DNA from: Paraburkholderia nodosa DSM 21604
Lineage (GTDB): Bacteria > Pseudomonadota > Gammaproteobacteria > Burkholderiales > Burkholderiaceae
Direction: 5' to 3'
DNA length: 64,000 nucleotides
Assembly: GCF_000519185.1 (NCBI RefSeq)
Contig: NZ_JAFA01000034.1
Coordinates: 28,519 to 92,518 of the forward strand
Position 1 is the first letter of the stretch. The number at the start of each line of letters is the position of its first letter. The notes beneath the pieces were generated by a model, which saw only the letters and a list, made by a program, of their open reading frames with translations, had not been told where the DNA came from and ran no database searches. Shown piece after piece: positions 1 through 8,120 of the stretch. The position numbers and the translations under genes were made by a program.

Positions 1-621
1 GCGGCCATGAGCGAGATCGACCGTCTCGTGGCGGGACTGCCGCACGGCTATCACCACGAATGGACCGGACTCTCCTACCAGGAGCGGCTCTCGGGCGATC
101 AGGCCGCGGCGCTCTACGCGGTCTCGGTCCTGGTGGTGTTCCTCTGCCTGGCTGCGCTCTATGAAAGCTGGTCGATTCCCTTCGCGGTGATGCTCGCGGT
201 GCCGATCGGCATTGTCGGGGCGCTGCTGGCGGCGCTGCTCGCGGGGCAAGCCAACGATGTCTATTTCAAGGTCGGCCTGCTGACGACCATCGGTCTCGCG
301 GCCAAGAACGCCATCCTCATCGTCGAGTTCGCGCTGGAACGCGAGGCGGCAGGCGCGAGCCTGCTGGAGGCGACGCTCGACGCCGCAAAGCAGCGTCTGC
401 GGCCGATCTTGATGACCTCGTTCGCGTTCATTCTCGGCGTCGCGCCGCTCGCGGTGGCGACCGGTGCGGGCTCCGGCGCGCAGAACGCGATCGGCATCGG
501 CGTGATGGGCGGGATGATCGCCTCGACGGCGCTCGGCGTGTTCTTCGTGCCGCTGCTGTTCGTGAGCGTGCGCGCGGCAGTCAAGTTGCGGCGGCGCGCC
601 GGCGACGAGGGCAGCCAGTGA
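1..621 (+). CDS. RND efflux pump inner-membrane permease, C-terminal part (5' end outside window)
   Basis: This is the C-terminal third of an HAE1/AcrB-type proton-driven multidrug efflux permease. The reading frame is open to the left edge, so the gene starts outside the window; the ATG at 7 is internal. The visible part holds the last periplasmic stretch and the final membrane helices. Family hallmarks are the segment L-Y-E-S-W-S-I-P-F-A-V-M-L, the G-L-A-A-K-N-A-I-L-I-V-E-F helix, and R-L-R-P-I-L-M-T-S. It ends in a basic tail on the cytoplasmic side. The stop overlaps the GTG of the next gene by 4 bases, so pump and outer-membrane channel are translationally coupled. The substrate cannot be told from this part. 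Confidence 0.95.
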   Translation, partial: AAMSEIDRLVAGLPHGYHHEWTGLSYQERLSGDQAAALYAVSVLVVFLCLAALYESWSIPFAVMLAVPIGIVGALLAALLAGQANDVYFKVGLLTTIGLAAKNAILIVEFALEREAAGASLLEATLDAAKQRLRPILMTSFAFILGVAPLAVATGAGSGAQNAIGIGVMGGMIASTALGVFFVPLLFVSVRAAVKLRRRAGDEGSQ

Positions 622-2201
622 GCGCGCGGGCACAGATACGCGGGGCAATCATGAACAGGCAGGCAATGAAGAATCGTAGGGATGAGGTGCACGCGCGCGT
701 TGCCCAGCCGCGTGTCGGCGCGCAAGCGGTACGCTCGGCGCTCGGGGCGTTCGTCGCGAGCGCGTTGCTCGCCGGCTGCGTGGTCGGTCCGGACTATCAC
801 GCACCCGCGCTCGCGGTGCCGGCACGATGGCCGGCGGCGCCCATGGCGGATGGGCACAGCGCGGTCGCCGAATCGCCCGCGCAGCTCGCTCAATGGTGGC
901 AGCGGCTCGGCGACCCGCAGCTCGATCGGCTGATCGAGGAGGCAGTGGCGGGCAACCTCGATGTCGCGAGCGCGCGCGCGAAGCTGCGCGAGGCGCGCGC
1001 GATTTACCGTCAGGCCGGCGCGGCGCTTTGGCCGTCGCTGACTGGCTCGGGGTCCGCGAAACGCGCCGGCAGCGGCGCGCAGACGGCCAGTTCGAGTACG
1101 ACGTCGGGCAGTGCCACATCCAGTTCGACGCTGACGAGCACGGGCAGCCCGTACTCGGCCTTCCAGGCGGGCTTCGACGCAAGTTGGGAGCTCGACCTGT
1201 TCGGCGCAAACCGGCGTGCCACCGAAGCCGCGAAGTACGGTCTCGACGCGGCAGGCTGGAGTGTGCGCTCGACGCAGCTCACACTGATCGGCGATGTCGC
1301 GACCTACTACGTGACGGCACGCGGCTATCAGGCGCGGCTTGCACTGGCGCGCGACACAGTTGCCTCGCAGCAGGAGACGGCTCGGCTCACGCACGCGCGC
1401 TTCGAGGCGGGCGCTGCGTCGGCGCTCGACGCAGCGAATGCGCAGGGACTTGCGCAGACGACGCTGGCTACCATCCCGGCGCTCGAAAGCGCATACGCGC
1501 AGGCCGTGCACAGCCTCTCCGTGCTGACGGGGCAGGCGCCAGACGCGTTGGACTCACGCATGGCGCAGACCACGCCGATTCCGGTACCGCGCTTGCCGAT
1601 TCCTGCCGGCGTACCCGCCGACGTGCTGCTTGCGCGTCCCGACGTCCGGCTCGCCGAGCGCCAGTACGCGCAGTACACCGCGAAGGTCGGACAGGCCGAG
1701 GCGGCACGTTATCCGGGCGTGAGCCTGACTGGCAGCGTGGCGACCTCGGGTACGCAGTTCGGCGATCTCGGGCGGCGTTCGACGATCGGCTGGTCGATCG
1801 GGCCAACGCTAAGCCTGCCGCTCTTCAATGCGGGCAAGCTCAAGGCGGCGGTGGAGGTCGCCGAAGCCCAGCGCGACCAGTATTTCGTCGCCTACCGGCT
1901 CGCGGTCCTCAATGCGCTCAAGGACGTCGAAAACGCGAGCGTCGCGCTGTCGCGCGAGAGTGCGCGCGTCGAGGCGCTGCGTGCTTCCGCAGCTTCGTAT
2001 CGCGAGGCATCGACGCTCGCGCACGCGCTGTACGGCGCGGGGTCGACCGGCTTCCTCGACGTGCTGATCGCGGAGCGTTCGCTGTATTCGGCACAGGACT
2101 CGCTGATCCAGAGCGAGGTGCTTGTCACGACCCAGTATGTTGCGCTGAACAAGGCGCTGGGCGGCGGTTGGGACGGCGCGGCCGACGTTGATGCGCAATG
2201 A
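618..2201 (+). CDS. Outer-membrane efflux channel lipoprotein, NodT/OprM family
   Basis: This encodes the outer-membrane factor that forms the exit duct of the tripartite RND pump. From the GTG start, which overlaps the permease stop and has a G-A-G-G-G ribosome site about 7 bases upstream, the product is 527 residues. A lipobox L-L-A-G-C puts the lipidated Cys at residue 54, followed by the typical V-V-G-P-D-Y motif. The two outer-membrane efflux repeats follow, with the usual V-P-A-D-V-L-L-A-R-P-D-V-R-L-A-E block in the middle. A later ATG at 651 would shorten the cytoplasmic leader but keep the signal; the unusually long leader leaves the start slightly open. Confidence 0.95.
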   Translation: MSARAQIRGAIMNRQAMKNRRDEVHARVAQPRVGAQAVRSALGAFVASALLAGCVVGPDYHAPALAVPARWPAAPMADGHSAVAESPAQLAQWWQRLGDPQLDRLIEEAVAGNLDVASARAKLREARAIYRQAGAALWPSLTGSGSAKRAGSGAQTASSSTTSGSATSSSTLTSTGSPYSAFQAGFDASWELDLFGANRRATEAAKYGLDAAGWSVRSTQLTLIGDVATYYVTARGYQARLALARDTVASQQETARLTHARFEAGAASALDAANAQGLAQTTLATIPALESAYAQAVHSLSVLTGQAPDALDSRMAQTTPIPVPRLPIPAGVPADVLLARPDVRLAERQYAQYTAKVGQAEAARYPGVSLTGSVATSGTQFGDLGRRSTIGWSIGPTLSLPLFNAGKLKAAVEVAEAQRDQYFVAYRLAVLNALKDVENASVALSRESARVEALRASAASYREASTLAHALYGAGSTGFLDVLIAERSLYSAQDSLIQSEVLVTTQYVALNKALGGGWDGAADVDAQ

Positions 2202-3034
2202 GCACGATATTGAATACGAACAGGGAAGCGATGCGAGACTTTACGGGCGACGAGGCCGTGCTGCTGGTTCACGGGCTAGGTGGAACGCGCAACGATCTTG
2301 GCAACCTGAGAAGGAAGCTTGCGACTGAAGGCAGACAGATTTACGACTTGCTCCTGCCCGGCCACGGTGGAAGGCCCGACGATCTGCGAGACATCGATTG
2401 CGAGGTCTGGATCGACGCCGTGCAGCGCAAGGTGTCGGAGCTCCGGCGCGACTACACGACAGTGCACGTCCTCGGCCTCTGCATGGGCGCGCTGCTCGCA
2501 CTCGAAACGGCGAAGCGCGGCCTGATTGGCGCCAACGGGCGGGACCGGCTCGTGCTGCTCGCGCCGCCTGTCTTTCTCGACGGCTGGTCGCTGCCCTGGT
2601 ATCGGGCGATCCGGCATGTCGTCTATCGCATCCCGCTGCTTGCACAAGCGATCCGGATTCGCGAGTCCTTTCCGTTCGGCGTCAAGAACCGGCGCGTGCG
2701 CGGCCTGGTGGAGCGCAAGCTGCGGTGCGACGAGAGCTTCCACTATTCGTGGGTGCCCTTGCGCTCGATCCGCGAACTCGATCGGCTGCGTACGCGAGCG
2801 CTCGTCGATATCGAACGCGTCGCGTGTCCGACTTTGATCGTCCACTCAATCGATGATGAATTGACCAGCGTTCGGTCGGCGCAATATCTGCGCGACCGCA
2901 TCAATAGCGGACGCAACGCACCGCCGGCACAGCTCCGAATTCTTTCGGACAGCTATCACATGATCTGCATCGACAATGAGCGCGACCACGTCGCAGGCCA
3001 TGTCAAGGCGTTCCTCACGCCAGTGCGGGCGTAG
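2198..3034 (+). CDS. Alpha/beta hydrolase with a cysteine nucleophile
   Basis: This 278-residue protein has the serine-aminopeptidase/carboxylesterase-like alpha/beta hydrolase fold. The oxyanion motif L-V-H-G-L-G-G lies near residue 25. The nucleophile elbow reads G-L-C-M-G with Cys95 where most relatives have Ser. A late acid (V-H-S-I-D-D-E-L) and His254 in S-Y-H-M-I complete a plausible triad. There is no signal peptide, so it should be cytoplasmic. Its ATG overlaps the stop of the efflux channel gene by 4 bases, so it is the third gene of the efflux operon. A role such as hydrolysing a pump substrate or a lipid thioester is inference only; the substrate is unknown. Confidence 0.85.
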   Translation: MSTILNTNREAMRDFTGDEAVLLVHGLGGTRNDLGNLRRKLATEGRQIYDLLLPGHGGRPDDLRDIDCEVWIDAVQRKVSELRRDYTTVHVLGLCMGALLALETAKRGLIGANGRDRLVLLAPPVFLDGWSLPWYRAIRHVVYRIPLLAQAIRIRESFPFGVKNRRVRGLVERKLRCDESFHYSWVPLRSIRELDRLRTRALVDIERVACPTLIVHSIDDELTSVRSAQYLRDRINSGRNAPPAQLRILSDSYHMICIDNERDHVAGHVKAFLTPVRA

Positions 3035-3123
3035 GCGGGAGCCGCGCGGGAATCGCCTGGCGAGGTCAGATGAATGGTGGCGGCAGGTATGCCGCCGTGG
3101 CGCAACAGTCTTGTGCGCTGGGA

Positions 3124-4083
3124 CTATGCGCGCCCGGATGCGCTGGACAGGATCCGTGCGATGTTGTGCTCGATTTGCCTGTTCATCTCTGCGATCAAGG
3201 CCTGGCGACGACGAAAGGCCGAGCGCTTGTTCGATGGGACTTCCGTGATTTCGCGATGTCTTGGCACGCGTGGCAGCTCGAATAGCCCGTCGATTTCGAC
3301 TCCGCCGAGCTCACGCCAGAAGGCATCGTAGTCTGCCACGAATACATGGGCCTCGGCACGGGAGATGTGTGCGTGGCGGGCGATCGCTGTCAGCCGCGCG
3401 ATGCCCAGACTGCGACCTAGCGCGCAGACCGCTTCGATCACAGCTGCCTTGGGGCGCAAGCCATCGCCAGTGCGGGTTGCGGCGCGCACGCGGGCGCGCT
3501 GAGTCCCTGAGGGCCCTTGTAGCCCTCCGATAAACAGTTCAACGTGTGTGTTTGCTCGCTCGACAAGCGTCACGGTTGCCCACGCGAGATCGATGCCGTC
3601 GGCGGCGTCGCGGAAAGCGATGGTCAGCAGGCCTTCGCGTCGACAGCGCGTCACCTTGCGCAGCTCGACGCAGAACGTGTCATGCTGTGCAAGCACGTAG
3701 GATTCCTCTTCGATATACAGGCGACGTAGAAACTCCGCGTCCAACAAACGAGACGAGAGCGTGAAGTGGTCTCGAAGCGCCGCTGCACGCACGGTTGCAG
3801 ACGCGCGGATATCGCCGAAGCTGTGAAACGGCCACTCGGCGACCCGACGGTCCCGACGAACCAGGTCGGCGAGCAACGGATTGCCCGCGAGCGCAGCGAA
3901 CCAGTGGCGCGCGGCGCGAGGATGCGCGACGGCGTAAAGCCATATTCGGGCACGCCGAAAGTGCACGCCGAAGCTGGAGCCGGGGATGGCTTCGCGCATC
4001 AGGGCTTGCATGAATTTGACGGTGTTGCTGGGTTCGAATGAGGGCAAGGTTGGTCTTCCATGTACCCCCGACGCGCGTCTCAC
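3124..4083 (-). CDS. VirK/YbjX family protein (DUF535)
   Basis: The 319-residue product matches the DUF535/VirK-YbjX family in its order of conserved blocks: an N-terminal R-R-A-R-I-W-L-Y-A-V-A-H-P region, a central H-D-T-F block, and a C-terminal S-R-A-E-A-H-V-F-V-A-D-Y-D-A-F-W-R-E-L-G-G block with the expected spacing. Members have been linked in enterobacteria to envelope changes and resistance to antimicrobial peptides; the biochemical function is not known. It has no signal peptide or membrane helix. I use the GTG at 4083; no strong ribosome site is visible, and an internal ATG at 4011 is an alternative. It stands alone, convergent with the efflux operon. Confidence 0.85.
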   Translation of the reverse strand: MRRASGVHGRPTLPSFEPSNTVKFMQALMREAIPGSSFGVHFRRARIWLYAVAHPRAARHWFAALAGNPLLADLVRRDRRVAEWPFHSFGDIRASATVRAAALRDHFTLSSRLLDAEFLRRLYIEEESYVLAQHDTFCVELRKVTRCRREGLLTIAFRDAADGIDLAWATVTLVERANTHVELFIGGLQGPSGTQRARVRAATRTGDGLRPKAAVIEAVCALGRSLGIARLTAIARHAHISRAEAHVFVADYDAFWRELGGVEIDGLFELPRVPRHREITEVPSNKRSAFRRRQALIAEMNRQIEHNIARILSSASGRA

Positions 4084-4458
4084 TTATGGCGTCGTCACAC
4101 GTGATCGCGCAACGACGATCTTTGGTGAGCACAGGACATGTGCCCACACCCGCATATAGAGAAAGTCCGTGTAGCGGACCAGCGGACCGACGCGGCGCAG
4201 CCGGGTTGCGATGAGCAGGTTTGCAGGAGCTGCGAGGGGATTTCGCCGCGCTGGTGGTAGCACCGCGATCCACGTCGGGGATGGTGCAGCGAATGTCTCA
4301 AGCCTTCGTTGAGATTTGGCTGAGATTCGATGGAGGCGTGCAGCTGCAGTCCACCCGGGGTCTATCTGCAGCGGATGCACGGTTACGGCAACAAACTGGC
4401 AATCCCCTTCGGCAATACGCGAACGCAACCGTCCGGCCGAACCGGAGAGGACGGTGGG
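4084..4458. other. Gene-poor stretch beside a degraded porin
   Basis: No convincing gene is visible. Several short frames are open on both strands but lack ribosome sites and recognisable motifs. The stretch lies immediately downstream (on the minus strand) of a porin 3' remnant and upstream of the VirK-like gene, and may be partly decayed coding sequence. Confidence 0.5.
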
Positions 4459-4617
4459 TCAAAAGCGCTGAATCATCCCCAGCGCAGTCTGGCTATTTCC
4501 CCGCCCGATGCCGCGCTGGTTCACCTCAGTCCCCAGGTTGGCGGGGTTGTCGGTAGCGTGGTAATTCAGCTGGCCGTAGAAGTCACGTGACGACGCCCGC
4601 CATGCAATCCGCATTCG
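4459..4617 (-). pseudogene. Remnant of an outer-membrane porin C-terminus, frameshifted
   Basis: Read on the minus strand from 4617, the frame gives R-M-R-I-A-W-R-A-S-S-R-D-F-Y-G-Q-L-N-Y-H followed by A-T-D-N-P-A-N-L-G-T-E-V-N-Q-R-G-I-G-R-G, then meets a stop. A shift by one base continues as N-S-Q-T-A-L-G-M-I-Q-R-F and a stop at 4459-4461. That ending, terminating in Phe, is what the last beta strand of a Gram-negative porin looks like. A stop also lies just upstream at 4618-4620 and no 5' part is found. I read this as the decayed 3' end of a porin gene; a sequencing error could explain the shift but not the missing front. Confidence 0.6.
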
Positions 4618-4630
4618 CTACAAACGCTTG

Positions 4631-4674
4631 CATAGTTGCCTGAGGCAAGTAATAATTTGCCTCAGGCAACTATG
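4631..4674. promoter_or_regulatory. Double palindromic operator upstream of the MarR-GNAT gene
   Basis: Two perfect 18-base arms (4631-4648, CATAGTTGCCTGAGGCAA, and its exact reverse complement at 4657-4674) flank an 8-base A/T-rich spacer. Each arm contains its own 13-base palindrome, T-T-G-C-C-T-S-A-G-G-C-A-A, at 4636-4648 and 4657-4669; the two centres are 21 bases apart, two helical turns. This fits two MarR dimers bound to the same DNA face. It ends 9 bases before the start codon, so binding would block transcription or ribosome access of the gene it precedes. Confidence 0.8.
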
Positions 4675-4683
4675 GGGTGACGC

Positions 4684-5607
4684 ATGTCCAGCCGAGAGCA
4701 ACTTATCGCCCGCGCCGAATTCGTCCGGCGATTCAACCGCTTCTACACTCGCCAGATCGGGGTGCTTCACGAGCACCTGCTGGAAAGTGAATTTTCTCTG
4801 ACCGAAGTCCGCATTCTGTATGAGCTCGCCCACAGGGACGGGCTCACGACCTCGGACCTTTGCCGGGAACTCGGGCTGAACGCCGGGTACATGAGCCGTG
4901 TCATCGCCGGCTTCGAAAAAAAGGGGCTGGTCGTCAAGCAGCGATCGGAGACGGATGCGCGGGTCAGTGAACTGGCTCTCACCGCGCCTGGCCGCGACAC
5001 GTTCGAACCGCTGAACGTAGCGTCCCGGAACGAGGTCATGGCAATGCTCGAGCGCCTGACGGACGCCGAACAGCAGGAACTCGTCGATGCCATGGCGCAG
5101 GTCCACGGTTTGTTGGGCGAATCGACCGCAAGCTATGTTTTGAGAGATCCCCGGCCCGGCGATATGGGATGGATCGTCCATAAGCAGGCCGTGCTCTACG
5201 CGCAAGAGTACGGCTGGAACGCAGAGTTCGAAGCCTTGGTCGCGGAGATTGTTGCCAGGTACATCCGTGACTACGATGCCACCTCGGAGCGCTGCTGGAT
5301 CGCCGAGAGGGACGGCAAGCCGGTGGGCTCAGTCTTCGTGGTTCGTCATGACGCGGAAACCGCGAAGCTCCGGCTGCTGTATGTCGACGCCAGCGCACGC
5401 GGGATGGGAATCGGCAATCGGCTGGTTGACGAATGTCTGCGATTTGCGCGCTCCGCCCGTTATAAGCGCATGGTCCTGTGGACCAACAGCGTCTTGACGG
5501 ACGCGCGGCGAATCTACGAGAAGGCAGGCTTTCAACTTGTGGAAGAGGAGCCGCACCACAGCTTCGGCAAGGACTTGACTGGCCAGATCTGGGCCCGTGA
5601 TCTGTGA
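4684..5607 (+). CDS. MarR-type regulator fused to a GNAT N-acetyltransferase
   Basis: This 307-residue protein combines two domains. Residues about 1-150 form a MarR winged-helix domain, with D-L-C-R-E-L-G-L-N-A-G-Y-M-S-R-V as recognition helix and a Q-R-S-E-T-D-A-R wing. Residues about 155-307 form a GNAT domain, with the acetyl-CoA loop A-R-G-M-G-I-G-N-R-L and a C-terminal Y-E-K-A-G-F-Q-L. Known relatives are annotated as bifunctional regulator/acetyltransferases. The ATG follows G-G-G-G-T-G-A and a large palindromic operator, suggesting autorepression. Its stop overlaps the start of the following DMT transporter by 4 bases. A small amine or antibiotic acetylated and exported by the pair is a reasonable inference. 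Confidence 0.92.
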   Translation: MSSREQLIARAEFVRRFNRFYTRQIGVLHEHLLESEFSLTEVRILYELAHRDGLTTSDLCRELGLNAGYMSRVIAGFEKKGLVVKQRSETDARVSELALTAPGRDTFEPLNVASRNEVMAMLERLTDAEQQELVDAMAQVHGLLGESTASYVLRDPRPGDMGWIVHKQAVLYAQEYGWNAEFEALVAEIVARYIRDYDATSERCWIAERDGKPVGSVFVVRHDAETAKLRLLYVDASARGMGIGNRLVDECLRFARSARYKRMVLWTNSVLTDARRIYEKAGFQLVEEEPHHSFGKDLTGQIWARDL

Positions 5608-6506
5608 GCGCCAAGGCGTCGGCCACCCTTGCCGCGGCGACCACCGGAATCCTGGTCGGCGCGGCGATGGTATCCACTCGGGCAGTGTCTGAAGACGCTT
5701 CGCCCGCCACGTTAGCGTTTCTCCGCTATTTCATCGGCATGGGCGTGCTCGCAGCACCCGTCTGGCTCGGCGCGCGCCCTCGCTTCGCATGGCGAGATGC
5801 GTTCGCTATCAGCCTGCTAGGGATATTCCAGTTTGCCGTGCTCATTGTGCTGCTCAACCATGCCTTAGCCATCCTTCCTGCCGCAACGTGCGCGCTCGTC
5901 TTTTCGACCATGCCGCTCTTCACAATGACGTTAGCTGTAGCAAGTCGTAGCGAAGCATTCAGCCTGCACAAATTGTTTGGTCTCCTGATCGCGCTCGCCG
6001 GTGTGGCGGTCTTGCTGCGTGCACCGTTTGCCCACCCAGGATCGGTGGACATGGGTGCGCTAAGCGCGCTGATCGGTGCCACGTTGATCGGCGCCGTGTG
6101 CAGCCTTCTATATCGGCCGCTTCTGAAGCGCTATCCGGCGTTGCCGACGAGCGCGCTGGCCATGAGCGCAGCCGTGGTGTTTCTTGTCGGCCTTTGCTGG
6201 ATAACGGCCCAACCGTTGATGCCCACTCTCTCCATGACGCAATGGGAGAACGTCGGCTTTATAGGCCTGTCGAGCGGTGTCGGGTACTTCTGCTGGTTGT
6301 GGGCATTGACCAGGCTTGATGCAAGCCGCGTCGTCGCTTTTCAGGCACTTGGCCCTGTCACTGCGGCTGTTGTTGAAGTCGTCGTGACACGTCAATGGCC
6401 AACTTCAACCCTTGTCATTGCAGTCGCTCTCGTGGTCAGTGGGCTTCTCGTCAGCCAATGGCGCAAACCAGAACGAGAAATCGCGCATTCGGTCGCTGAC
6501 GCGTAG
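5604..6506 (+). CDS. EamA/DMT family transporter (probable metabolite exporter)
   Basis: This 300-residue protein has about ten hydrophobic helices arranged as two EamA repeats, the pattern of drug/metabolite transporters such as RhaT, YdcZ and PecM. The first repeat ends with P-A-A-T-C-A-L-V-F-S-T-M-P-L-F-T and the second with the S-S-G-V-G-Y-F-C-W-L-W-A-L block. The GTG start overlaps the stop of the MarR-GNAT gene, so both belong to one transcription unit under the double operator. Export of the same small molecule that the acetyltransferase or regulator senses is the likely role, by inference; the substrate is unknown. Confidence 0.9.
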   Translation: MSAKASATLAAATTGILVGAAMVSTRAVSEDASPATLAFLRYFIGMGVLAAPVWLGARPRFAWRDAFAISLLGIFQFAVLIVLLNHALAILPAATCALVFSTMPLFTMTLAVASRSEAFSLHKLFGLLIALAGVAVLLRAPFAHPGSVDMGALSALIGATLIGAVCSLLYRPLLKRYPALPTSALAMSAAVVFLVGLCWITAQPLMPTLSMTQWENVGFIGLSSGVGYFCWLWALTRLDASRVVAFQALGPVTAAVVEVVVTRQWPTSTLVIAVALVVSGLLVSQWRKPEREIAHSVADA

Positions 6507-6895
6507 CTGCTAATTCAGTCATGTGAATAGGGCGATTGATATAGTCGACTCTAAATGGTCGATAAAAGAACTTAAATCGAATATGGAATTCCTATGAGGA
6601 TTCCTCCAGAATGACCTCTGGCCTCGCAAAGCCAGCGCCGGGGTGTTTGCTCAATGTCGCGAATTGCACGAAGCCATGCCGCTTCTGTCGCATCACCACA
6701 ACATCCAAAAGTTATTCAGCAGCGACTTACGCGCCTGCCAGGTACCGTCGTTTATGGAATTTGAATGGAATATGACAAAGAACGGGAATACTTCGTTCTA
6801 TCAAGTATTCCATGGAATCATTTCTGCCGAACACCCAGGATTCGTACACTTCACGGGCACTGCTCACTTCATTTCGCTGATATCTGGAGTCGCCC
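6507..6895 (+). promoter_or_regulatory. A/T-rich upstream region of a porin gene with an inverted repeat
   Basis: This 389-base stretch is clearly more A/T-rich than its surroundings and has no convincing gene. It contains a perfect 9-base inverted repeat, GGAATACTT at 6785-6793 and AAGTATTCC at 6803-6811 with a 9-base spacer, about 85 bases before the porin start. Related T-G-G-A-A-T words recur nearby. It probably holds the porin promoter and regulator sites; I cannot assign a regulator. Confidence 0.5.
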
Positions 6896-8068
6896 GTGAA
6901 AAAGATCCGCCTGACTCTCGCTGCTTCCGGTCTGGTTGCCGCAGCGACCGTGCATGCGCAAAGTTCCGTTACGCTTTACGGCCTTATCGACGCCGGTCTG
7001 ATGTATACGAACAACGTAAAGAAAGGGACGGCGCAAGGCGCACTCTGGCAGGCCACGAGCGGAAACATCAACGGTAGCCGCTGGGGGTTGCGCGGCGCCG
7101 AGGATCTCGGCGGCGGGCTCAAAGCCGTGTTCGTACTCGAAAACGGCTTCAATGTGCAAAACGGCAAGCTTGGTCAGGACAGCAGACTGTTTGGGCGCCA
7201 GGCGTATGTCGGCCTATCGTCCGGCCAGTTCGGCACGCTCACGCTCGGCCGTCAATACGATTCTCTCGTCGACTTCGTGTCGCCCCTGTCCGGCACCGCG
7301 GGTACGTTCGGCGATACCGGCTTCGCTCATCCGTTCGACAACGACAACCTGAACCACTCACTGCGGATGAACAATGCGGTGAAGTACGCGAGCGCCAACT
7401 ATGCCGGATTCCAGTTCGGCGGTCTGTATGCGTTCTCGAACAACACGCAGTTCGCCGTCAACAGAGCCTACAGTGCGGGCGCGAGCTATACCTGGGGCCC
7501 GTTGAACGTGGCTGCCGGTTATCTGCAGATCAATGGATCAACCGGTACTTCGGCAAGCAGTTCAGGTGCAGTGGATATTGGCGAATCGACGGCAAACGGC
7601 ACGGGTGGCTTCGTGCTCGGGGCAGACGTCCAGCGCACAGTGGGTGCCGGCATCAACTACACGTTCGGGCCGGCCGCGGTTGGTTTCGTCTATACGCACA
7701 GCCAGTATCAGGGCACGACGTCATTCGGCCAGACCAACGTGAACAACAGCGGCACGATGCGATTCGACAACTATGAACTGAACGGAAGGTACACGTTCAC
7801 GCCTGCGTTCCACATCGGCATTGCGTACACATACACCGATGGTAGCGTAGGCAACGGCAGCAACACAGCCTTTGGCTCGGACCCGAAGTGGAATCAGGTG
7901 AATCTGCAGGCCGTGTACATGTTCTCCAAGCGCACGGACGTCTACGCCGAAGCGATGTACCAGCACGTTTCGGGTCACCAGTACGTCGCGTTCATCAACA
8001 CCGCAGGCGGCGCATCGTCAACGGGGAATCAGGTCGTGGCAACGGTGGGCTTCCGCACGCGGTTCTAA
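6896..8068 (+). CDS. Gram-negative porin
   Basis: This gene encodes a 390-residue trimeric-type outer-membrane porin. A 21-residue signal peptide ends at V-H-A, and the mature protein opens with Q-S-S-V-T-L-Y-G-L-I-D-A-G, the standard opening of betaproteobacterial porins. Further family blocks are S-R-W-G-L-R-G-A-E-D-L-G-G-G-L-K-A-V-F and R-L-F-G-R-Q-A-Y-V-G-L. The chain alternates short beta strands and Gly/Asn-rich loops and ends in F-R-T-R-F, the C-terminal Phe needed for assembly by Bam. Length is normal for a 16-stranded barrel. The solute it passes cannot be inferred. Confidence 0.96.
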   Translation: MKKIRLTLAASGLVAAATVHAQSSVTLYGLIDAGLMYTNNVKKGTAQGALWQATSGNINGSRWGLRGAEDLGGGLKAVFVLENGFNVQNGKLGQDSRLFGRQAYVGLSSGQFGTLTLGRQYDSLVDFVSPLSGTAGTFGDTGFAHPFDNDNLNHSLRMNNAVKYASANYAGFQFGGLYAFSNNTQFAVNRAYSAGASYTWGPLNVAAGYLQINGSTGTSASSSGAVDIGESTANGTGGFVLGADVQRTVGAGINYTFGPAAVGFVYTHSQYQGTTSFGQTNVNNSGTMRFDNYELNGRYTFTPAFHIGIAYTYTDGSVGNGSNTAFGSDPKWNQVNLQAVYMFSKRTDVYAEAMYQHVSGHQYVAFINTAGGASSTGNQVVATVGFRTRF

Positions 8069-8120
8069 CCTTCCTTTGGGCGCAGCGGTCCGGCGCCGTT
8101 CGGACATTGGAAGGTCCACG

